This document shows positions 61,965 through 64,000 of a stretch of DNA of 64,000 nt, piece by piece (position 1 is the stretch's first letter; each line of letters opens with the position of its first letter). This stretch comes from Sphingosinicella sp041916975. Lineage in GTDB: Bacteria; Pseudomonadota; Alphaproteobacteria; Sphingomonadales; Sphingomonadaceae. The notes beneath the pieces were generated by a model. The model did no database searches, was not told where the DNA came from, and was given only the letters and a program-made list of their open reading frames with translations. Both the position numbers and the translations under genes were made by a program. Location: the NCBI RefSeq assembly GCF_041916975.1, contig NZ_JAYRYK010000001.1:806001-870000 (forward strand), written 5' to 3'.

Positions 61965-64000
61965 TCAACTGCCGAACTTGTAGCCGATCCGGACACCATA
62001 GGTGCGCGGCGGATAGAGCGTGCCGGTGATCGGCAGACCGATCAGCCCCGAATTGACGAGCGCATTGGCGATCACGGTCTTGTCCGTAAGGTTGCGCCCG
62101 AACACCGAAATCTCCCAGTTGTCGAGTGTGTAGCTCGCAAACACGTTGAGCAGCGTGTTCGGCTCGCGCGAGACATTCCGTTCCTTGAACGGTGTGAAGT
62201 AGACGCGGTCCTGGAACCCCATCTCGCCCCGCAGACGCAAAGAGCCCGCGCCGACATTCGCCGTGTATTGGGCGGCAAGGTTGAGCGCGACCTCCGGCGC
62301 CTGGATGATCGGATTGCCATCGAGAACGACCGGCGTGGGATTGAAGGGATCGGCGGGGTTGGCGGACTGGAAATCCTTGTAGCGTCCGTGCAGCCACGTC
62401 GGCGTCACTTCCAGTTGCAGGCCCCTCAGCGGCCGCACGATCGCCTGCGCCTCGATGCCATAGATCGTGGAAGCGGCAGCGTTCTCGATGATCACCGTTG
62501 TATTGACGACCTTCGATACCTGTAGATTCTTGTAATCATAGTAGAAGGCGTTGGCGTTGAGTTCGACACGGCCGTCGGCGAAGCTGCCGCGGAAGCCCGC
62601 ATCGTAAGACCACAAGGTTTCCGGCTTGAAACCATCGTTGGCGAGGCCGGTGTTCGGATCGATGATATCGCCCAGGTTATAGCCGCCGCTCTTGAAGCCT
62701 TTCGACATGGAGGCGTAGAAAAGCAGATCCTTGCGCGGGCTGAACTCCAGGCCGAACTTGGGCGTGACGGAATTTTCGGACCGGCGCGCATCACGCGTGG
62801 CCGCCGGGATCAATTCGGCTCCGGGCACATAGGGTCGGAACAGATCCAGCTGGAACTGATCGGAGATGTCGTGCCGTTCCCAGCTGTAGCGCAGGCCGAG
62901 CGTCGCCTTCAGCGTGTCGGTGAGCGCGTAGCTGCCCTGGCCGAAACCCGCGAGCGCTTTGGTCTTGACGTCGCCGTTCACTTCATAGCCCTGCACCATC
63001 AGGGCGGGCATTCCGATCGCCATGCGATCGAACGGAATGGCGACATTGCCGCTCAGCGACTCTTCGAAATAGAAGCCGCCGACCAGAAATTCGAACCGGC
63101 CGATTTCGCCAGCGAGCTGCAATTCCTGACTGAAATGATCGCCCTTCTCGGCGAAGGTGAAGCGAGAGATCGCCGCGCTCGTCGCATCGAGATCGGTGAG
63201 CAGGGAGTATTCGTTGTTGCGATAGCCCGTGATCGACGTGAGCGTAAGGTCGCCGAGACCCACTTCCAGCCGCGCCGACAGACCCCAGAAGGTGCGGTCG
63301 TTCTGCGGATCGAAATCGTTGGCGATGTCGCGCGGATCATTCGGCACGACGCCGCCCACCAGCAAGCCCACCGGGCTGATCACCGTGCTGGCACGGCCGA
63401 GATAATGGTTGCCGTAGTTGCGATCATCCTCGGTGGAGTAATCGGCGCTCAGGTCCAGCTTCGCCGTTTCGCCCAGCGCGAACGACAGCATACCGCGCAC
63501 GGCACGCCGCTTCGCATTGTCGATCTCGTTCCCCGTGGTGATGTTGCGACCATAGCCGTCATGATCCTCAGTCGAGAAAGCCACGCGGAAGCCGACGCCG
63601 TCCGTGATCGGCCCGCCGATCGCGCCCTCGGTCGTGATGGCGTTGTAATTGCCGTAGCCGAGATTCAGATACCCCTCGAAAGTGTCGGTGGGTCCGCGCG
63701 GGATGACGTTGATCGAGCCGCCGGTCGCGTTGCGGCCATAGAGAGTGCCCTGCGGCCCCCGCAGAACCTCGACCCGGTTCACGTCGAAGAATGTGCCGGT
63801 GGTCGCGGCCGGACGCGAGAGATAGACACCGTTCAAATGATAAGCGACGCGCCCTTCGCCGCCCGGGTTGATCGTGTCGAAACCGATACCGCGAATGGCG
63901 ATGCGCGCCTGCCCACCATAGCTGCCGAAGGTGAGGCTCGGCACGGCCATCGCCAGGCTGGCGACATCGGTGATGGCCCGGTCGGAGAGCGAGTCGCCCG
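61965..64000 (-). CDS. TonB-dependent outer-membrane receptor, N-terminus outside window
   Basis: The frame continues unbroken past the right window edge (DSLSDRAITDVASLAM before VPSLTFGS), so the signal peptide and TonB box lie beyond it. The plug contains IAIRGIGFDTINPGGEGRVA and VEVLRGPQGTLYGRNATGGSINV; the barrel ends in VRIGYKFGS. The plug wording is that of the sphingomonad catabolic receptor group. It is convergent with the TetR gene and is likely the uptake receptor of the ligase/hydrolase locus. Confidence 0.94.
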   Translation of the reverse strand, partial: GDSLSDRAITDVASLAMAVPSLTFGSYGGQARIAIRGIGFDTINPGGEGRVAYHLNGVYLSRPAATTGTFFDVNRVEVLRGPQGTLYGRNATGGSINVIPRGPTDTFEGYLNLGYGNYNAITTEGAIGGPITDGVGFRVAFSTEDHDGYGRNITTGNEIDNAKRRAVRGMLSFALGETAKLDLSADYSTEDDRNYGNHYLGRASTVISPVGLLVGGVVPNDPRDIANDFDPQNDRTFWGLSARLEVGLGDLTLTSITGYRNNEYSLLTDLDATSAAISRFTFAEKGDHFSQELQLAGEIGRFEFLVGGFYFEESLSGNVAIPFDRMAIGMPALMVQGYEVNGDVKTKALAGFGQGSYALTDTLKATLGLRYSWERHDISDQFQLDLFRPYVPGAELIPAATRDARRSENSVTPKFGLEFSPRKDLLFYASMSKGFKSGGYNLGDIIDPNTGLANDGFKPETLWSYDAGFRGSFADGRVELNANAFYYDYKNLQVSKVVNTTVIIENAAASTIYGIEAQAIVRPLRGLQLEVTPTWLHGRYKDFQSANPADPFNPTPVVLDGNPIIQAPEVALNLAAQYTANVGAGSLRLRGEMGFQDRVYFTPFKERNVSREPNTLLNVFASYTLDNWEISVFGRNLTDKTVIANALVNSGLIGLPITGTLYPPRTYGVRIGYKFGS

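Noticed and set aside
1..64000. CRISPR array, rRNA, intact insertion sequence or prophage
   Set aside because: No regularly spaced repeats, ribosomal sequence or transposase was seen; the only mobile-element trace is the integrase remnant.

Overview
The window is a GC-rich alphaproteobacterial chromosome segment, most probably from a Sphingomonadales bacterium. Pointers are three TonB-dependent receptors, a PleD/PopA-like regulator, TviB-type polysaccharide genes, a fused indolepyruvate:ferredoxin oxidoreductase, and a catabolic cluster whose membrane protease resembles sphingomonad MlrA. This placement is inferred from gene content; no rRNA is present.

Layout. 1-3458: the 3' part of a TonB-dependent receptor, then a decayed tyrosine-recombinase gene abutting the 3' end of tRNA-Gln, which looks like the scarred edge of an integrated element. 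3549-10929: a surface-polysaccharide locus (polyprenyl-phosphate sugar-1-phosphate transferase, UDP-sugar 4-epimerase, YdcF-like protein, UDP-sugar 6-dehydrogenase, very large SLBB export protein, small secreted protein). 11187-23451: mostly housekeeping genes (MarR regulator, proC, Ala-rich lipoprotein, indolepyruvate:ferredoxin oxidoreductase, [2Fe-2S] ferredoxin, two tandem cysteine desulfurases, alpha/beta hydrolase, ilvE, anmK, tyrS).

23452-44436 is the accessory core. Four transcription units lie here: a C45 Ntn-hydrolase plus M20 amidohydrolase; a minus-strand operon of enolase-superfamily dehydratase, SDR and BKACE; a TonB receptor followed by a TetR regulator and a beta-hydroxyacid dehydrogenase; and an 11-gene, mostly overlapping operon (SMP-30 lactonase, DECR-like SDR, second BKACE, two beta-amino-acid-type class III aminotransferases flanking an MlrA-like CPBP protease, hydroxypyruvate-isomerase-like protein, S12 serine hydrolase, SnoaL-like protein, S33 peptidase, GPH-type transporter). 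Five copies of one 16-bp palindrome, ATGACY-N4-RGTCAT, occur at the promoters of these units and I found none in the other intergenic gaps I read. I infer one regulon for uptake and breakdown of an amide- or peptide-linked compound that contains a beta-amino acid. Amide bonds would be opened by the hydrolases, the beta-amino acid transaminated to a beta-keto acid, and this cleaved with acetyl-CoA by a BKACE enzyme. The substrate is not known.

44449-58575: core genes again (GFA protein, Sel1 protein, recG, sdhE, mfd, nuclease-like protein, VOC protein, FrnE-like thioredoxin-fold protein, a degenerate REC-REC-GGDEF protein beside a GGDEF-EAL protein, moaA, nadK, tRNA-Asn). 58621-64000: a second catabolic locus (acyl-CoA ligase, fumarylacetoacetase-family hydrolase, divergent TetR regulator, and a TonB receptor cut by the window end).
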